Origin: Chryseobacterium populi
GTDB taxonomy: Bacteria > Bacteroidota > Bacteroidia > Flavobacteriales > Weeksellaceae
Length of the DNA stretch: 39,296 nucleotides
Direction: 5' to 3'
Assembly (NCBI RefSeq): GCF_000282115.1
Contig: NZ_AKJY01000046.1
Coordinates: forward strand, 1 to 39,296
Every line of letters starts with the position of its first letter. The stretch's first letter is position 1. Below are positions 23,218 through 31,621 of the stretch, piece after piece. Under the pieces are notes generated by a model that was not told the DNA's origin, made no database searches, and worked only from the letters and a program-made list of their open reading frames with translations. The translations under genes and the position numbers were made by a program.

Positions 23218-23230
23218 CTATATTTTTTGT

Positions 23231-23863
23231 TTACATTTCGGAAGAATGGTCGTGGCCGTAGAATTTTGGAATCTGCCAGTGATATTTTACGGCAAAAGTT
23301 CTGATTGCAACGATTAATAAGATCGTAAATATCTGAATAAAAGTATAGGAAAACGGTGCGTATTTTGTCATTAATAAAAAAGCCGATCCACCGACAATAC
23401 ATGCGGTAGCATAAATCTCTTTCCTGAAAATCAAAGGGATTCTGTTGAGCAGGATATCCCTTATTATTCCCCCGAAACAACCTGTAATAGTACCTAAGCC
23501 AATGCATATCAAGGGATGGATGTCGGCATTCAGTCCTTTCTGAACCCCGATAATTGTAAATAATCCCAATCCGAAACTATCAAAGATAAACAGGGTTACT
23601 TTAAAGTTTTTTTCCAGTGATTTGAAGATCATCGAAAAAATACTTGTGATCAGGATGACAGCACAGGTTAATAAATCATGCATCCAGAAAACGGGGATGT
23701 CAAGCAATAAATCCCGTACCGTTCCGCCTCCTACTGAAGTGACGAACGCAATAATGAGAACTCCGAAAGGATCAAGGCGTTTCTGCATGGCAGCAAAGCT
23801 TCCCGACATGGAGAAGGAAACGGTTCCAAGGACTTCTATGGCAAAATTGAACTGTTCGTGCAT
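23231..23863 (-). CDS. TRIC-type (UPF0126/YicG family) cation channel protein
   Basis: A 210-residue inner-membrane protein with seven predicted helices from two homologous halves. Each half carries the family glycine motif: SFSMSGSFAAMQKRLDPFGV with TSVGGGTVRDLL, and FTIIGVQKGL with GTITGCFGGIIRDILLNRIP. Prokaryotic TRIC proteins form trimeric K+-permeable channels. The length matches the family (about 200-210 residues) if the ATG at 23863 (MHEQFNF) is used; a longer frame to 23932 would add 23 polar residues with no family match. A 13-base inverted repeat lies upstream. Confidence 0.9.
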   Translation of the reverse strand: MHEQFNFAIEVLGTVSFSMSGSFAAMQKRLDPFGVLIIAFVTSVGGGTVRDLLLDIPVFWMHDLLTCAVILITSIFSMIFKSLEKNFKVTLFIFDSFGLGLFTIIGVQKGLNADIHPLICIGLGTITGCFGGIIRDILLNRIPLIFRKEIYATACIVGGSAFLLMTKYAPFSYTFIQIFTILLIVAIRTFAVKYHWQIPKFYGHDHSSEM

Positions 23864-23877
23864 GTGATATGAATGAT

Positions 23878-23941
23878 AAATGATGATTGATTGATCTCTA
23901 AACGAATTCTCTACTATTATATCATCTGTCAATCATCATTT
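23878..23941. repeat. 13-base perfect inverted repeat upstream of the TRIC-type gene
   Basis: AAATGATGATTGA (23878-23890) and TCAATCATCATTT (23929-23941) are perfectly complementary across a 38-base spacer. It fills the gap between the coaD stop and the TRIC-type start. No T tract follows on the minus strand, so it is not a simple terminator. Confidence 0.55.
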
Positions 23942-23946
23942 GTTTA

Positions 23947-24411
23947 TTATTTTTCCACTCTCACCGAATCCGGGACTAAAAGTTCGTATTCCCCGCCGTG
24001 GTTGATGATTTCTCTTACAATACTGCTGCTGATGAAAGATTTTCCTGAAGAGGTTAAAAGGAATACGGTTTCTAATTTTTTATGAGCCAGGGTTCTGTTG
24101 GTGTGGGCGATGGCCTTTTCAAATTCAAAATCGGCTGGATTTCTTAGTCCGCGGATGATGAACTGGGCGTTTTTTTCAAAACAGTAATCAACAGTAAGAC
24201 CTTCAAAATAATCTACTTCTACATTGGGAAATTCGGCAACGGAATTCTGAATAAATTCCATTCTTTTTTCCAGGGGAAACATATATTTTTTCTGAGAATT
24301 CTGCCCGATTGCGATGATCAGTTTATCAAAAAGCGGAGCCGCTCTTTCTATAATATCGTAGTGACCTAATGTGATAGGATCAAATGATCCAGGGAAAACA
24401 GCTATTTTCAT
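23947..24411 (-). CDS. coaD: Phosphopantetheine adenylyltransferase
   Basis: Transfers an adenylyl group from ATP to 4'-phosphopantetheine, the fourth step of coenzyme A synthesis, in the cytoplasm. The 154-residue protein has the nucleotidyltransferase (T/H)xGH motif in PGSFDPITLGHYDIIERA, the RGLRNPADFEFE substrate segment and the second ATP motif ISSSIVREI. Length is standard. It starts two bases after ddl ends, so the two genes are co-transcribed. This ddl-coaD order is one I know from other Flavobacteriia. Confidence 0.96.
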   Translation of the reverse strand: MKIAVFPGSFDPITLGHYDIIERAAPLFDKLIIAIGQNSQKKYMFPLEKRMEFIQNSVAEFPNVEVDYFEGLTVDYCFEKNAQFIIRGLRNPADFEFEKAIAHTNRTLAHKKLETVFLLTSSGKSFISSSIVREIINHGGEYELLVPDSVRVEK

Positions 24412-24413
24412 AC

Positions 24414-25406
24414 TTACTTCGATTTTTTCGCTAAAGCTTTTTCAACTTCGTTCCCACAAAGGTCTGTAATGGAAATTCCATAATGTCTTGCCTGTTGGGG
24501 CAGAATACTGGCAGGGGAGAATCCTGGGTTGGTATTCATTTCCAGCATATAAGGAATACCATCCATTAAAATAAACTCACTGCGCGAAAAACCGCTCATT
24601 CCTAAAGAATCATAAGCTCTTTTTGCGATTTCTTCCACTCTTTTTGTAGTTTCATCGTCAATTCTTGCAGGGGTGATCTCTTCCGAAGCCCCTTCATATT
24701 TGGCTTCATAGTCGAAGAACTCATTTTGGGGAACAATTTCTGTGATTCCCAGAACGATGGTCTCACCTTTAAAATCAATCACTCCTACAGAAACTTCCAT
24801 TCCGTCTAAGAAGCTTTCAATTAAAATTTCATTGTCTTCTTTGAAAGCCACTTCAGTTGCAGGGATTAATTCTGCTTTATCCTTCACTTTTGAAATGCCA
24901 AGCGAAGACCCGGACTGATTGGGTTTTACAAAAACGGGAAGCCCTAAATTAGCTATAATTTCATCTGCATTAATGCTTTCTCCCTTTCTCAGATAAACAC
25001 TCTTTGCAGAAGGAATTCCATATTTTGATAATACAGCCAGTGTATCTTTTTTATTAAAGGTCAAAGCACTCTGGTAAAAATCACATCCCGTATAGGCTTG
25101 TCCTATGGCATCCCAATAGGCCTGCAAAATACCGTTTTCACCGGGAGTTCCGTGGATAATATTGAAGCACACGTCAAATTTTAGCGGCTTGTTATTATCT
25201 GAAGTCACTGAAAAATCTCCTTTGTTGATCCCGTGCTTTTTATCGTTTTCATCTAAAAAGTACCATTCGTCTTTAAGGACCACCACCTTATATACATTAT
25301 AGAGATCTCTGTCTAAAGAATCATAAATTAATTGACCGCTTTTTAATGAGACCACATATTCGTCAGAATATCCTCCCATCACTACGGCAACACTTTTTTT
25401 GCTCAT
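24414..25406 (-). CDS. ddl: D-alanine--D-alanine ligase
   Basis: Joins two D-alanines with ATP for peptidoglycan precursor synthesis in the cytoplasm. The protein is 330 residues from the MSKKSVAV start (332 from an ATG two codons upstream). It has the N-terminal VAVVMGGYSDEYVVSLKSG with the substrate Glu/Ser region, the HGTPGENG loop, the ATP-grasp core (VFVKPNQSGSSLGISKV, ILIESFLDGMEVSVGV) and the metal site LEMNTNPGFSPASILPQQA. The first gene of the ddl-coaD operon, with a perfect -7 box upstream. Confidence 0.96.
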   Translation of the reverse strand: MSKKSVAVVMGGYSDEYVVSLKSGQLIYDSLDRDLYNVYKVVVLKDEWYFLDENDKKHGINKGDFSVTSDNNKPLKFDVCFNIIHGTPGENGILQAYWDAIGQAYTGCDFYQSALTFNKKDTLAVLSKYGIPSAKSVYLRKGESINADEIIANLGLPVFVKPNQSGSSLGISKVKDKAELIPATEVAFKEDNEILIESFLDGMEVSVGVIDFKGETIVLGITEIVPQNEFFDYEAKYEGASEEITPARIDDETTKRVEEIAKRAYDSLGMSGFSRSEFILMDGIPYMLEMNTNPGFSPASILPQQARHYGISITDLCGNEVEKALAKKSK

Positions 25407-25428
25407 AACCATATAGTATCAATTAAGG

Positions 25429-25436
25429 CAAATTTA
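25429..25436 (-). promoter_or_regulatory. -7 box for ddl-coaD
   Basis: TAAATTTG on the minus strand, a full TAnnTTTG match, 22 bases before the ddl ATG at 25406. Confidence 0.45.
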
Positions 25437-25528
25437 ATGAAATTATGTATTGCAGGATGGTAATTTCATAAATTTTGAGATCAAAAATGAATTGTGTTAA
25501 ATAAAAAGCACATTCTAAAATTATTAGC

Positions 25529-25536
25529 TATATTTG
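25529..25536 (+). promoter_or_regulatory. -7 box for the PASTA gene
   Basis: TATATTTG, a full TAnnTTTG match, 26 bases before the ATG at 25563. It falls inside a longer GTG-initiated frame and so argues for the ATG start. Confidence 0.5.
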
Positions 25537-25562
25537 CCGTTATAATTAAAGTATTTTTAAGT

Positions 25563-26669
25563 ATGCTTAAATCACTTTTCAATTGGAAAGTTTTACTGAA
25601 CTTGTTAGTAGCCATCGGGGTTTTTGTGGGGTTGGTGTGGCTAACGTTTCGTTGGTTAGAGTATCATACCAATCATGGTCAGGAAATACCCGTTCCTAAT
25701 GTAGTTAATAAATCCGTACAGGAAGCTGTCAGAATATTAGAAGACAATGGTCTTGAATATGAAGTGGACAGTTCTAAATATGATCCTAAATTCAGGCCTT
25801 TTCAGGTTCTTCAGATGTCTCCGCATTCAGGTTCGCGTGTGAAGGACGGAAGGGCGATCCGCTTAAGAGTAAACCCAAGAAGCTGGGCTCCTGTTGCTGT
25901 GCCTGATGTTATCAATAAATATTCAGGATTAGGTTTCCAGAGACTGGATCAGGTGGGTTTAAAAGTAGGAGATACGATATTTGAACCGAGTATCCAGAAA
26001 GATGCGATTTTAAGAATATTATATAAAGGAAATCCGGTGAAGCCCGGAGGATTGCTTCCAAGATTCTCAACCATTGATGTTGTCGTAGGATCCGGACCAA
26101 TGAGAAATATTACAATTCCTAATGTTGTGGGATATACCGTAAAAGATGCAAGAGCTATCATTGCCAGAAGCATGTTTGAAGTAGGATTGGTAGAACATGA
26201 AGACGGTAGCCAGGATGAATCTGATATCATTTATTACCAGGATCCTGCTGCAGGAGATGTAAGAGACCAGGGAATGCAGATGGATCTTTGGGCGAGTAAA
26301 AAAACTCCGGCGGAATTGCGCTCTAAAATAGATCAGCTGAATTCCATATACCGTATGAAAGTAGATACATCACTGCCTCCGGTACATTATGAAGAAGTGC
26401 CTATTCATCAGGAACCAGTCTATGAACCGGTGCCGGCGCCTAAAAAAGAGCTTCCCAAACCGGAACCTGTAAAAACAGAAGCGCCTAAGACGACGGCTAC
26501 AAAACCTGCTGTATCAACAACAGCACAGAAAACAACCGATACAAAGCCCAAAACTTCTACCAATAATACTCCAGCTAATAATACTGCGGGTACCGGTAAA
26601 CCAACAACTAATAATGTGGCACAACAGCCTGCCCAAAAGCCGAAAGCTAAAAAAGTCGTAGTAGAGTAA
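25563..26669 (+). CDS. PASTA domain membrane protein
   Basis: A 368-residue protein: one membrane helix (about 10-30, LLNLLVAIGVFVGLVWLTF), then three PASTA domains outside the cytoplasm, about 41-104 (IPVPNVVNKSVQEAVRILE), 111-177 (AVPDVINKYSGLGFQRL) and 183-245 (TIPNVVGYTVKDARAII), and a Pro/Thr/Ala/Lys-rich tail. PASTA domains bind peptidoglycan or muropeptides, but there is no kinase or transpeptidase domain here. Its position beside ddl suggests a cell-envelope role. A GTG start at 25494 would add a second hydrophobic stretch; it is rejected because of the -7 box at 25529-25536. Confidence 0.9.
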   Translation: MLKSLFNWKVLLNLLVAIGVFVGLVWLTFRWLEYHTNHGQEIPVPNVVNKSVQEAVRILEDNGLEYEVDSSKYDPKFRPFQVLQMSPHSGSRVKDGRAIRLRVNPRSWAPVAVPDVINKYSGLGFQRLDQVGLKVGDTIFEPSIQKDAILRILYKGNPVKPGGLLPRFSTIDVVVGSGPMRNITIPNVVGYTVKDARAIIARSMFEVGLVEHEDGSQDESDIIYYQDPAAGDVRDQGMQMDLWASKKTPAELRSKIDQLNSIYRMKVDTSLPPVHYEEVPIHQEPVYEPVPAPKKELPKPEPVKTEAPKTTATKPAVSTTAQKTTDTKPKTSTNNTPANNTAGTGKPTTNNVAQQPAQKPKAKKVVVE

Positions 26670-26692
26670 CAGCAGTTTATAATAAAAAATAC

Positions 26693-26723
26693 AGGCTTCA
26701 ACTTCATTATGTTGAGGCCTTTT
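26693..26723 (+). terminator. Terminator between the PASTA and RluD-type genes
   Basis: AGGCTTCAAC pairs with GTTGAGGCCT (one wobble) across TTCATTAT and is followed by four T. The short T tract suggests partial read-through into the pseudouridine synthase gene 18 bases further on. Confidence 0.6.
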
Positions 26724-26740
26724 GTGTAAAAATAAAGATC

Positions 26741-27805
26741 ATGACAGAAGATAACGAAGATTTTTTAGATGAAGAATTAACAGATCTCAGCAGTATTGAT
26801 ATTGACGAGGAAAATAAAGGATTGTATGAGCATCTTAATCTCACTGTTGATCCTAAACAAGAACCATTAAGAATTGATAAGTTCTTATTGATATACCGGC
26901 AGAATTCTTCGAGAAATAAAATCTCCCAGACCTGCAGGGCAGGAAATGTTATCGTAAACGGTAATCCCGTTAAGCAAAACTACAGGGTGAAACCGGGTGA
27001 TGAGATTTCGGTGCTGCTTGCCCATCCACCAAGAGAAAATGTAATCATCCCGCAGGATATTCCTATTAATATTGTTTATGAAGATGATGACCTGGTGGTT
27101 GTAGATAAAGAACCTGGAATGGTAGTGCACCCGGGATTCGGGAACTGGGACGGTACGTTGGTGAATGCTCTGGCATTTCATTTTGAGAAAAACGGGGCTA
27201 AATCTGATCTCGACAGAGTAGGGCTTGTTCACAGGATAGATAAAGATACTTCAGGTTTACTGGTGATTGCCAAGAATGAATATGCATTAAGTTTCCTGGC
27301 GAAACAGTTTTTTGAAAGAAAAACCAAAAGATTATACTGGGCTTTTGTCTGGGGAAATGTGCAGGATGATGAAGGAACGATAAGGGGGCACATCGGAAGA
27401 CACCCGAAAAACAGGATGCAGATGTTTGTTTATGAAGACGGAAGTCAGGGGAAACATGCTGTAACCCATTATAAGGTTCTGGAAAGATTTAAATACATGA
27501 CCTGGGTGGAATGCAAGCTGGAAACAGGAAGAACCCACCAGATCAGGGCACATTTTAAACATATAGGGCATACGCTGTTTAATGATGAAAGATATGAGGG
27601 GCACACTCCTCTGAGAGGGGTTAATCTGCCAAAATATAAGCAGTTTATAAAGAATGTTTTTGAAATTTTGCCCAGACATGCGCTTCATGCCCATACTTTA
27701 GGATTTATACATCCGACGACAAAGAAGGAATTGTATTTTGAGAGCCCAATGCCTCAAGATATGGCGGATGCTGTAAAAAAATGGAGAAATTATTTGGAAA
27801 ACTAA
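26741..27805 (+). CDS. rluD: RluA/RluD family 23S rRNA pseudouridine synthase
   Basis: A 354-residue enzyme that converts uridine to pseudouridine in RNA, most likely 23S rRNA. After an acidic N-terminal extension (1-40) comes an S4 RNA-binding domain (about 43-95, LRIDKFLLIYRQNSSRNKISQ). The catalytic domain has the family motif HRIDKDTSGLLV, with the catalytic Asp167, plus VVDKEPGMVVHP, ETGRTHQIRAHF and HALHAHTLGFIHP. S4 plus this motif set fits RluD best, but RluA-family members are hard to tell apart, so the exact target site is inferred. Cytoplasmic. Confidence 0.92.
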   Translation: MTEDNEDFLDEELTDLSSIDIDEENKGLYEHLNLTVDPKQEPLRIDKFLLIYRQNSSRNKISQTCRAGNVIVNGNPVKQNYRVKPGDEISVLLAHPPRENVIIPQDIPINIVYEDDDLVVVDKEPGMVVHPGFGNWDGTLVNALAFHFEKNGAKSDLDRVGLVHRIDKDTSGLLVIAKNEYALSFLAKQFFERKTKRLYWAFVWGNVQDDEGTIRGHIGRHPKNRMQMFVYEDGSQGKHAVTHYKVLERFKYMTWVECKLETGRTHQIRAHFKHIGHTLFNDERYEGHTPLRGVNLPKYKQFIKNVFEILPRHALHAHTLGFIHPTTKKELYFESPMPQDMADAVKKWRNYLEN

Positions 27806-27825
27806 AAATATATTGAGAATTTTTT

Positions 27826-27833
27826 TATATTTG
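27826..27833 (+). promoter_or_regulatory. -7 box for the PorP/SprF gene
   Basis: TATATTTG, a full TAnnTTTG match, 23 bases before the ATG at 27857. Confidence 0.5.
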
Positions 27834-27856
27834 TTGAATTGAAATCAAGATTTGTT

Positions 27857-28807
27857 ATGAGAAAACTATATGCTATCGTGTGTTTGGCTCTTTTGTCAAA
27901 TGCATATAAAGCACAAGAAACATTACCATACTATCAACAATATCTTTTGGATGGTGAGTTCCTGTTCAACCCTGCACAATACGGTAAAACAGACTATGTT
28001 CAGCTCAACCTTAATTACCAACAACAATTTTCAAAATTTAGCGAGTCCCCAAATGTACAATCTGTAGGAATCAATGCTAACATTTTTGACAGAGTAGGTG
28101 CCGGGATATCAGTTTTTAGAGATAGTAATGGCCCTATTTCAGCGGGAGGTATTACAGCGGGTGCTTCGTATTTTATTCCACTTAGTAGCGAAGGCGAAAG
28201 AAAAGACCAGTTCTCTTTCGGTACGAGTGTTAGTTTTTACAATATGAATTTTGATTATTCAAAAATTAATACTGAAGATGGATATGACCCATTGCTGCAA
28301 GGTAATGAAAGTAATATTTTCATGGCTTATGCCAACTTCGGTTTAGCAGCAACATTTAAAAATATCTTTGCAGGAGTCTCTGTTAATGATATTGCTTTAA
28401 CTAACGATGAATCGATCGTTAACGGACGCGAGCCTTCGCCCATCAAATTCTTCCTTAATTTAGGATATGACTGGCATTTTGCAGATAATATGTATGTAAC
28501 ACCCTCTGCATTAATCAACCTGAATACCAACTCAACGAGAACTATTGATTATAACTTAATGGCAACATTCTTTAATGATATCAATGCATTCTCTTTCGGG
28601 GTAAACTACAGATCGGTTCAAAACAGATTTGATAATCAGCAATTGAGTATTTCTCCAATTGTTAAAGTAAGATTCAACAAATTTATGATCGGTGCTACCT
28701 ACAACCTTGGATTATCTGATATCCAGGAATATGGTGGAAACAGCTTCATGATCGGATTAGGTTATAACTTTGATAACTTCATTAATCATAGAGGATATAG
28801 ATACTAA
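27857..28807 (+). CDS. PorP/SprF family outer-membrane protein
   Basis: A 316-residue protein with a signal peptide (MRKLYAIVCLALLSNAYKAQ) and a beta-barrel-like body. The family start is clear: ETLPYYQQYLLDGEFLFNPAQYGKTDYVQLNLNYQQQF, and the last strands end with the aromatic pattern GYNF-NH-GYRY. PorP/SprF-family proteins are outer-membrane barrels of the type IX secretion and gliding machinery, usually encoded behind a large partner adhesin. No such partner is next to this copy. A TTG at 27839 could extend the frame by six residues, but the ATG gives a proper signal peptide. Confidence 0.9.
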   Translation: MRKLYAIVCLALLSNAYKAQETLPYYQQYLLDGEFLFNPAQYGKTDYVQLNLNYQQQFSKFSESPNVQSVGINANIFDRVGAGISVFRDSNGPISAGGITAGASYFIPLSSEGERKDQFSFGTSVSFYNMNFDYSKINTEDGYDPLLQGNESNIFMAYANFGLAATFKNIFAGVSVNDIALTNDESIVNGREPSPIKFFLNLGYDWHFADNMYVTPSALINLNTNSTRTIDYNLMATFFNDINAFSFGVNYRSVQNRFDNQQLSISPIVKVRFNKFMIGATYNLGLSDIQEYGGNSFMIGLGYNFDNFINHRGYRY

Positions 28808-28822
28808 TTAATTAAATTTAAA

Positions 28823-28830
28823 TAAATTTG
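28823..28830 (+). promoter_or_regulatory. -7 box for hemW
   Basis: TAAATTTG, a full TAnnTTTG match, directly in front of the terminator hairpin of the preceding gene. Transcription would begin inside the hairpin, about 20 bases before the ATG at 28858. Confidence 0.45.
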
Positions 28831-28857
28831 AGCTCTGATTTTTTCAGGGCTTTTTTT
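28831..28857 (+). terminator. Terminator of the PorP/SprF gene
   Basis: AGCTCTGA pairs with TCAGGGCT (one wobble) across a T loop and is followed by seven T. The T tract touches the hemW start codon. Confidence 0.75.
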
Positions 28858-29982
28858 ATGATTTATATTCACATCCCTTTCTGTAAACAAAAATGCAGCT
28901 ATTGCAATTTTCATTTCTCAACATCTTTACAGTTTAAAGATGAAATGCTGGCCGCAATGAAAAAAGAAATCTTTCTGAGAAAAGATGAATTACAGGATAA
29001 AAAACTGCAATCCCTTTATTTTGGGGGTGGCACCCCGTCTATACTTTCTGCAGCCGAAATCAACTCGTTAACCGATGAGGTTTTGAAATATTTCAGCTTT
29101 GAAAATGATATAGAAATTACATTGGAAGCCAATCCTGATGATCTTGATAAAAATTTCCTGAAAGGCCTTTCCCAATCCTATATTAATCGCTTATCCATCG
29201 GAACACAAAGCTTTTTTGAGGAAGACCTTAAACTGATGAACCGTGCCCACACCGCATCGGAAGCAGAAAGCTCCATTAAAAGAGCACAGGACTTTGGGTT
29301 CGAAAATTTAAGCATTGACCTTATTTACGGCTCACCCACTTCCAGTCTTGAAATATGGAAAGAAAACCTGAATAAAACCATTGCGCTGGAAGTTCCTCAT
29401 ATTTCTTCTTATGCTTTAACCGTTGAGCCGAAAACAGCCTTGGATAACTGGATTGCAAAAGGAAAAGTTTCAATTCCTAAAGAAGAAGAACAAAATAAAG
29501 AATTCTATTATTTATCAGACTTTTTGAAAGATAACCGGTTTGAGCATTACGAAGTGTCCAACTTTGCAAAGCCGGGATTTTATTCAAGACATAATTCGGC
29601 TTACTGGAAATATAAGGAATACCTTGGAATTGGTCCGTCTGCCCATTCTTACAATGGGTATGACATCAGAAGCTGGAACGTTGCCAATAATCAGCAATAC
29701 ATCAGAAAGCTCAATTCAGCCATTTTAGCAAAAGAAACGGAAATTCTTTCACAGGAAGACCAGTTTAATGAAATGATCATGATTGGGTTAAGAACGATCT
29801 GGGGCGTAGATCTGGAAAGTTTAAACAGCAAATTTTCTGCTGGAATTTTTGAAACATTTCAAAAAGAAATACAGTCGAAAATAAAAGAAGGTATTCTGAT
29901 TATCGAGGACAATCATCTGAAAATCCCCGAAAAACATTGGTTTATGGCTGATGGAATTGCTTCGGATTTATTTCTGGTGTAA
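28858..29982 (+). CDS. hemW: Radical SAM protein HemW
   Basis: A 375-residue HemW-type radical SAM protein. It resembles oxygen-independent coproporphyrinogen III oxidase, but characterised HemW proteins bind heme and act as a heme chaperone. The iron-sulfur cluster motif CxxxCxxC is Cys9, Cys13, Cys16 (HIPFCKQKCSYCNF). It lacks the extra Cys found in true HemN (CNFH in place of CxCxC). Further family marks are YFGGGTPSIL, ITLEANPDD, RLSIGTQSF and NFAKPGFYSRHNSAYW. A TTG ten codons upstream lies in the terminator hairpin and is not used as the start. Cytoplasmic or membrane-associated. Confidence 0.94.
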   Translation: MIYIHIPFCKQKCSYCNFHFSTSLQFKDEMLAAMKKEIFLRKDELQDKKLQSLYFGGGTPSILSAAEINSLTDEVLKYFSFENDIEITLEANPDDLDKNFLKGLSQSYINRLSIGTQSFFEEDLKLMNRAHTASEAESSIKRAQDFGFENLSIDLIYGSPTSSLEIWKENLNKTIALEVPHISSYALTVEPKTALDNWIAKGKVSIPKEEEQNKEFYYLSDFLKDNRFEHYEVSNFAKPGFYSRHNSAYWKYKEYLGIGPSAHSYNGYDIRSWNVANNQQYIRKLNSAILAKETEILSQEDQFNEMIMIGLRTIWGVDLESLNSKFSAGIFETFQKEIQSKIKEGILIIEDNHLKIPEKHWFMADGIASDLFLV

Positions 29983-29994
29983 GCTTTATTAATG

Positions 29995-30002
29995 TATATT
30001 TG
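29995..30002 (+). promoter_or_regulatory. -7 box for the muiA-like gene
   Basis: TATATTTG, a full TAnnTTTG match, 31 bases before the ATG at 30034. Confidence 0.45.
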
Positions 30003-30033
30003 ATTCTCTACTTTTAATTAAAAAACAATAACT

Positions 30034-31577
30034 ATGAAGAAAAAATTATTCTTATTTTTTCTATGTGTCAGTACTTTGCATTTTGCCCAGAAGCCAATTT
30101 TTGCCAAAGCGAAAGTAAATGCGGTGAATATTTACAGAAGCTCGGCTGAACTACAGAATTCAGTGGCTTTTTCTCTGCCTGCAGGATCATCTGAAGTAGT
30201 GATCACCAATATCTCCGATGAAATTGAAGAAAGATCAATACAATTAAATGTCAATAATAAAAATGTAACTATTCTGTCTTCGCAGTATACGGATAGTTAT
30301 ACTTCTGAATATGATATGGATAAAACCAATCCGCGTATTAAGAAAGTAACGGACAGCATCAGCATTGTAGAGGAACTTCTTCTGAAATCAAATATAGAAC
30401 TTGAAGCGAATAACAAAACACTGGAGCTTTTAGATAAAAACCAAACTGTTCTGGTAGGAAGCAATACTTCAAATGTCGCCCAGCTTATGCAGCTGACGGA
30501 ATATTACAAAAATAAGAGAGTTGAGATCAGCACCGCTTTATCAGCTATCAATAAAAAGAATACTGACCTTCAGAAAAAATTATCCCGCCTGAAAAGCAGT
30601 CTGAAGATTAATTCTGAAATGGAAGAAGCTTCATCAGATGGTGTTTTGATCTTAAAAATAATGAGCAGCGTAGCTACTGCGGTAAAGATGGATATTAATT
30701 ACCTGGCTGAGAATGTATCATGGCAGCCTTTTTATGAAATACGAGGGAATAAGCTTTCAGAACCATTGGATGTAATATTTAAAGCAAAAGTAAGGCAAGA
30801 TACGGGATTAGACTGGAAAGGAGTGAAGCTGTCCCTTATCAACGGACAATCTACCCACAACAGTACAGCACCTGTTTTGCGTCCATGGTTTTAGATTCCT
30901 ATAACGTAGAAGAGAGAGCCAAAGCAGCGTCGCAGGGATATAGCAGAAATAGTGATACCGTTAAAACACAGGAAATTGAGGAAGTGGTAGTAACCGCTTT
31001 TGGTTTTAAAACTGTTGAAAATCAGTTCGATATCAGCTTTGAAGTTGATAAAATTCCTGCAAACTATAAATATTTTACAGCGCCAAAACAGAATAATGAT
31101 GCCTTCCTCATGGCTACTGTAAAGGATTTTAATCAGTATAATTTAATCTCAGCTCCGGCCAATATTATTTTTGAAAACATGTATATCGGTGAGACTTCCA
31201 TTAATCCTAATCAGACTTCTGATGAACTCAATATCACTCTTGGAAATGATAAGAAGATCAGTGTACGAATACAAATAGTGGATGATAAAGCGAATGAGAA
31301 ATTTTTCTCTTCATATCAGGAAAAGACATTTACGTATGATATTATTGTACGCAATAACAAGAAAGATATGGTAAATATAGAAGTTAAAGACCAGTTCCCG
31401 TTAAGTAAAGATGAAGCTGTCAAAATAGAATTGCTGCAGAGCGAGCAGGCAGAGCTTGATAAAGAAAAAGGCTTTATGACGTGGAATGTAAAAATATCAC
31501 CATCAGAGACCAAAAAATTCAGAATACGTTATAAAGTAAGGTATCCGAAAGATTATTCAATCAGTAATCTTAATTAA
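30034..31577 (+). pseudogene. MuiA/DUF4139 family protein, broken by a one-base frameshift
   Basis: Two overlapping frames together make one DUF4140-DUF4139 (mucoidy inhibitor MuiA family) protein of about 514 residues. Frame one (30034-30894) has a signal peptide (ending LHFAQ), the DUF4140 N-terminal domain, a coiled coil at about 110-195, and the start of the DUF4139 beta domain (WQPFYEIRGNKLS), up to APVLRPWF-stop. Frame two (30885-31577) continues with LDSYNVEERAK to the end of DUF4139. Adding one T to the four-T run at 30889-30892 restores PWFLDSY, the usual family continuation. Either a recent inactivating mutation, slippage at the T run, or a sequencing error. Frame two contains EEVVVTAFGFK, a TonB-receptor-like motif. 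Role in the family: unknown envelope function. Confidence 0.85.
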
Positions 31578-31594
31578 CATATCATTCTATTCAC

Positions 31595-31602
31595 TATTTT
31601 TG
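31595..31602 (+). promoter_or_regulatory. -7 box for murI
   Basis: TATTTTTG, a full TAnnTTTG match, 19 bases before the TTG start of murI. Confidence 0.5.
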
Positions 31603-31621
31603 TATAAAATTTCAGTTCATT

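Noticed and set aside
23864..23932. Longer N terminus for the TRIC-type protein
   Set aside because: The extension is polar, precedes the first membrane helix, and overlaps an intergenic inverted repeat.
26420..26707. 95-codon minus-strand frame rich in Val/Leu/Ala
   Set aside because: Mirror image of the Pro/Thr/Lys-rich tail of the PASTA protein; no independent start signals.
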